NCBI GenBank assembly: GCA_944390485.1
Contig: CALXPQ010000003.1
Location: 1-64,000, forward strand
Length of the DNA: 64,000 bases
Direction of reading: 5' to 3'
From: Veillonellales bacterium
Lineage (GTDB): Bacteria; Bacillota; Negativicutes; Veillonellales; Dialisteraceae
Part shown: piece after piece, positions 61,146 to 64,000 of the stretch
Layout: each line of letters opens with the position of its first letter
Numbering within the stretch: position 1 is the first letter of the stretch
The notes under the pieces: generated by a model
Databases searched by the model: none
The model's input: only the letters and a program-made list of their open reading frames with translations
Told to the model about the DNA's origin: nothing
Program-made: the position numbers and the translations under genes

Positions 61146-62096
61146 TCAGTAGCCTTTTTTCTTGTCGATCACGTTCATCATGGGCTGGCCGAGGCTCCAG
61201 GCGATGAAGTTTTCCCGGAGGAGCTCGAGGAGGCGGTCCCAGAAGTCGGGCGTCATGGACGCGGTGTGGGGCGTCATGATGACGTTCTTCATGTCCCAGA
61301 AAGGATGGTCCGCCGGGAGCGGCTCTTGGCTGAAGACGTCCAGCGCCGCGCCGGCGAGGTGCCCGCTCCGGAGGGCGGCGATGAGCGCGGCTTCGTCCAC
61401 CACGGAAGCGCGGGCGATATTGATGAAGAGCGCTCCTTCCTTCATAGCGGCGAATTTGTCCGCGTCGAAGAAGTTGTCCGTCTCGGGCGTGGCGGGGAGC
61501 GCGGCGACGACCACGTCCGCCGAGGGGAGCGCGGTCATGATGTCTTCGGTGCTGTACACTTCGTCGGCGAAGAGCTCGTCCGTGCGGCTCCGCTTCACGG
61601 CGATGACGTGCATGCCGAAGACGCGCGCCTTTTCGGCCACGGCGCGGCCGATGCCGCCGAAGCCGGCGAGGAGGAGCTTCTTTTTCTGGAGGATGTCGCC
61701 CTTCGGGCGCTTCCACGCGTGGGCGTCCTGATTGCGCACCGCTTCGGGGAGGCGGTGGAACCATCCGAGGAGGAGGGCCATGGTGTGCTCGGAGACGGAT
61801 TTGTCGTGCACGCCGTGAGAATTCGTGAGGACGACCGGGCGCTCCATCATGGACGGCGTGAGGAGCTTCTCCACGCCATCCGAGAGGGAGTGCACCCAGC
61901 GCAGGCGCGGCGCGGCGGCGAGCACGGGCTCCGCATCCTGGAAGCCCCACATGGCGACGGCATCTGCATCGGCGAGATGGGGCAGGGCCTCGGCCACGGA
62001 GGGATACGCTTCCACGACGGCGCCGGGGACGGCGCTCTCCAGCGCGGCGATGCGGGCGGGAGACAGTTTATTGATGACCACGAGTTTGACAGACAT
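61146..62096 (-). CDS. D-2-hydroxyacid dehydrogenase
   Basis: 316 aa. NAD(P)H-dependent reductase of 2-oxo acids. NAD site LLLAGFGGIGRAVAEKARVFG, INIARASVVDEAALIAALRSG with the catalytic Arg region, ALDVFSQEPLPADHPFW (Glu), and MTPHTAS (His). Substrate not recognisable. ATG 62096 after AAGGGGTGA; extended -10 promoter. Confidence 0.88.
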   Translation of the reverse strand: MSVKLVVINKLSPARIAALESAVPGAVVEAYPSVAEALPHLADADAVAMWGFQDAEPVLAAAPRLRWVHSLSDGVEKLLTPSMMERPVVLTNSHGVHDKSVSEHTMALLLGWFHRLPEAVRNQDAHAWKRPKGDILQKKKLLLAGFGGIGRAVAEKARVFGMHVIAVKRSRTDELFADEVYSTEDIMTALPSADVVVAALPATPETDNFFDADKFAAMKEGALFINIARASVVDEAALIAALRSGHLAGAALDVFSQEPLPADHPFWDMKNVIMTPHTASMTPDFWDRLLELLRENFIAWSLGQPMMNVIDKKKGY

Positions 62097-62136
62097 GAGA
62101 TTCACCCCTTTGGGAAAAATACGGAGATTTTTCTTC

Positions 62137-62145
62137 ATTATAGCA
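62137..62145 (-). promoter_or_regulatory. Extended -10 promoter of the hydroxyacid dehydrogenase gene
   Basis: Minus strand TGcTATAAT (62145 to 62137). Confidence 0.62.
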
Positions 62146-62179
62146 CAGGCGGCAGGCCCTCCGCGGGGAGGACAATCTC

Positions 62180-62188
62180 TGCTATAAT
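62180..62188 (+). promoter_or_regulatory. Extended -10 promoter of the divergent polysaccharide deacetylase gene
   Basis: TGcTATAAT, 44 nt before the start; divergent from the promoter at 62137. Confidence 0.62.
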
Positions 62189-62231
62189 AGGGAGAAATGC
62201 GAGCCGCGGGACGCGGCAGGAGGACAGACGG

Positions 62232-63281
62232 ATGGCAGAGAGAAGACGGAAGCCGGCGGGCAGGAGACCGGCGCGCCGCCCGCGGAAAAAGAAAAGCGGC
62301 GGCGGGCGGTTCCTGTTTTCGCTGCTCTTTTTTATTGCGGCGGCCGCGGCGGCGATCTATTTCACGTCGCAGGCGCCGGCAGAGCCGGAAGGTCCGGGGA
62401 GGCCGGCCCCGCGGAGCGCGGTGGAGCGCGTCATCGACACGGTGCGGGAGACCGCAGAGGAAGTGACGGCCCCGGCGGAGGAGAAAACGGAGCGGACGGA
62501 AGAAGCCCCGGCCCGGACGGAACGCGGCGAAAGCGGGCCAGCGGAGCGGCCCCGCCGGGAGACGGCGGCCCCTGCGCCGGAGCGGAAGGCGGAGCCCGCG
62601 AGGCCCGCGCCGCAGGAGCGGCTCTCCGGCGTGCTCGCGGTGGTCATCGACGACGGCGGGCGGGATCTCGCTTCGCAGCGAGTGTATGAGCAGCTGGGCA
62701 TCCCGCTCACCCTCGCGGTGATGCCGAACCAGCCCCACACGGGCGAGGCCGCGGCGGAGTGGGCGGCCGCGGGCCTGCCGGTCATCATCCACCAACCCAT
62801 GGAGTCCGTGTCGGGCGCGGCGGCGGAGCCGGTCTATATTTCCACGGCGATGACGGCGGACGAGCAGGCGCGGGTCCTCGCCGATTCGTTCTCGCAGATC
62901 CCGCAGGCGGTGGGGATGAATAATCATCAGGGCTCGAAGGCGACCATCCACCGCACCACCATGAACAACGTGATGAAGGCGCTCTCCGCGCGGGGGATGT
63001 TCTTCCTGGACAGCGCGACGAACAGCACCACCGCGGCGGATGCGGCGGCCGCGGCGTACGGCGTGCCCTACGTGCGGAACGAGCTCTTCGTGGATAACTC
63101 CACAGATGTGGAAGAAATCAAGGCGATGATCCGCAAGGGGGCGCGCATGGCGGCGGCGAACGGCAGCGCGGTCATCATCGGCCACTGCCGGCCCCACACG
63201 GCGGAAGCGTTCCGGCAGATCGTGCCGGAGCTCGAGGCGGCGGGCATCACCTTTGTGTATGTGTCGTCGCTGACGCACTGA
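62232..63281 (+). CDS. Divergent polysaccharide deacetylase (DUF610/YibQ) family protein
   Basis: 349 aa. Very basic cytoplasmic tail, one membrane anchor (FLFSLLFFIAAAAAAIYF), a long Ala/Pro/Glu linker to about residue 130, then the enzyme-like domain: LAVVIDDGGRDLASQR, LTLAVMPNQPHTGEAA, VIIHQPMES, GMNNHQGSKAT, VIIGHCRPHT. Members look like polysaccharide deacetylases with altered metal sites; role unproven. ATG 62232 after AGGAGG. 11 nt before the next gene. Confidence 0.85.
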   Translation: MAERRRKPAGRRPARRPRKKKSGGGRFLFSLLFFIAAAAAAIYFTSQAPAEPEGPGRPAPRSAVERVIDTVRETAEEVTAPAEEKTERTEEAPARTERGESGPAERPRRETAAPAPERKAEPARPAPQERLSGVLAVVIDDGGRDLASQRVYEQLGIPLTLAVMPNQPHTGEAAAEWAAAGLPVIIHQPMESVSGAAAEPVYISTAMTADEQARVLADSFSQIPQAVGMNNHQGSKATIHRTTMNNVMKALSARGMFFLDSATNSTTAADAAAAAYGVPYVRNELFVDNSTDVEEIKAMIRKGARMAAANGSAVIIGHCRPHTAEAFRQIVPELEAAGITFVYVSSLTH

Positions 63282-63292
63282 GAGGAGGAGCC

Positions 63293-64000
63293 ATGGAAGG
63301 AAAACTCGCGGTGATTTCCGGCGGGACGAGCGGCATCGGCCTCGCGGCGGCGCAGTGCCTGGCCCGGGACGGCTGGCGCACGGCGCTCCTCGGCCGGGAC
63401 GCGGAGAAAGGCCGCGCGGCGGAAGCGGCCGTGCCGGGGAGCCGCTTCTTCCCGTGCGACGTGGGCGACCCGGCGCAGGTGCGGGCCGCGGCGGCGCAGG
63501 CGGCGGAAGGCGGGCCCGTCGGCGCGGCGGTGACGGCGGCGGGCATGTACACGGAAGGCCTGCTGGAGAATGCGTCCGACGAAGAGATCGCGGCGTGTTT
63601 GCGGACGAACGTATGCGGCACGCTGTACGTCCTGCGGGCGCTCATCCCGTACATGAAATCCCGCGGCGGGAGCATCGTCACCGTGGCGTCCGATGCGGCG
63701 GTGCAGGGCAACGTACAGGGAAGCGTGTACGGCGCGTCGAAAGGCGCGGTGCTGGCGCTCTCCCGCTCGCTCGCGCTGGAGCTGGCCGTGTACGGCATCC
63801 GCGTGAACTGCGTCTGCCCCGGCGACATCCGCACGCCGCTCCTGGCGGCGCAGCTCGCGAAGTACGGCGGGAGCGAAGCGGACATGGCCGCGCAGTACCC
63901 GCTGGGACGCATCGGCCGGCCGGAGGAAGTGGGCGAGGCCATCGCCTTCCTGATCTCGAAGCGGGCCTCCTTCATCACGGGGAGCGTCCTGCCCGTGGAC
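63293..64000 (+). CDS. Short-chain dehydrogenase/reductase (3' end outside the window)
   Basis: 236 codons are visible and the frame is still open at 64000. ATG 63293 after GAGGAG. SGGTSGIGLAAAQCL cofactor motif, TVASDAAVQG with Ser, YGASKGAVLALS with Tyr and Lys, VNCVCPGDIRTPL, and SFITGSVLPVD, which in SDRs is normally followed by a Gly-Gly and a short tail, so only ~5-15 residues are missing. FabG-like SDR of unknown substrate. Confidence 0.85.
   Translation, partial: MEGKLAVISGGTSGIGLAAAQCLARDGWRTALLGRDAEKGRAAEAAVPGSRFFPCDVGDPAQVRAAAAQAAEGGPVGAAVTAAGMYTEGLLENASDEEIAACLRTNVCGTLYVLRALIPYMKSRGGSIVTVASDAAVQGNVQGSVYGASKGAVLALSRSLALELAVYGIRVNCVCPGDIRTPLLAAQLAKYGGSEADMAAQYPLGRIGRPEEVGEAIAFLISKRASFITGSVLPVD

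Noticed and set aside
58585..61950. 1121-codon minus frame across rbsB and the aminotransferase
   Set aside because: Shadow of two well-supported + strand genes; no start context.

Overview
The window is a GC-rich, gene-dense piece of bacterial chromosome, with about 70 protein genes plus RNA genes. It looks like a Firmicute, probably of the class Negativicutes (the diderm Veillonella/Megasphaera/Selenomonas/Dialister branch). The Firmicute signals are the order SRP RNA-dnaX-ybaB-recR-(small membrane gene)-bofA, the fapR-plsX-fab operon, a glycine T-box in front of glyQS, a NiaR-type regulator and a CIRCE/HrcA operator on groESL. The hint of an outer membrane is an AsmA-like protein, alongside several lipoproteins. 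This placement is inference from gene content; no 16S sequence is present. Many promoters are extended -10 boxes (TGnTATAAT) with little or no -35.

Layout. 1-150: 3' end of a 5S rRNA with two terminators. 300-4800: PNPOx-family protein, crotonase, NiaR-like regulator, a secreted WG-repeat protein, and a 42-residue small gene. 4800-8040: T-box and glyQS. 8040-9940: about 1.9 kb without credible genes, made of hairpins, covarying tandem units and 456-bp repeat units, one copy inverted. 9940-12800: rplS, a secreted protein, trmL-ylbF-murB. 12800-15320: M20 peptidase plus a YjiH/YjiG-like membrane pair, bounded by near-identical 40-bp terminators. 15330-18890: AsmA-like gene, groES-groEL. 19200-21930: TPR lipoprotein, SDR, tRNA-Thr(CGT), and an AT-rich GIY-YIG gene that looks acquired. 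21980-29400: rpsF-ssb-rpsR, HD-mutT-mutY-phosphoesterase, a second M20 gene with a second YjiH/YjiG pair, and a 41-residue gene. 29440-34130: cell-wall amidase plus GerMN lipoprotein on the minus strand, then a three-gene envelope-polysaccharide operon. 34130-44640: pyrF-pyrE, a flavin oxygenase, and fapR-plsX-fabH-fabD-fabG-acpP-fabF-rnc-thioesterase. 44640-48310: corrinoid adenosyltransferase divergent from an SbmA/ABCD-type ABC transporter and an AEC permease, then a frameshifted Cdd1-like gene. 48360-52720 (minus strand): rpsD, and the SRP RNA-dnaX-ybaB-recR-bofA cluster. 53000-59630: fumC and the ribose operon rbsKDACB. 59690-64000: aminotransferase, D-2-hydroxyacid dehydrogenase, divergent polysaccharide deacetylase, and an SDR cut by the window edge.

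Most of the window is housekeeping. The parts that ordinary annotation leaves unexplained are the repeat/hairpin locus between glyS and rplS, the duplicated peptidase + YjiH/YjiG modules, the small genes with their own signals, and the tRNA-adjacent GIY-YIG insertion.
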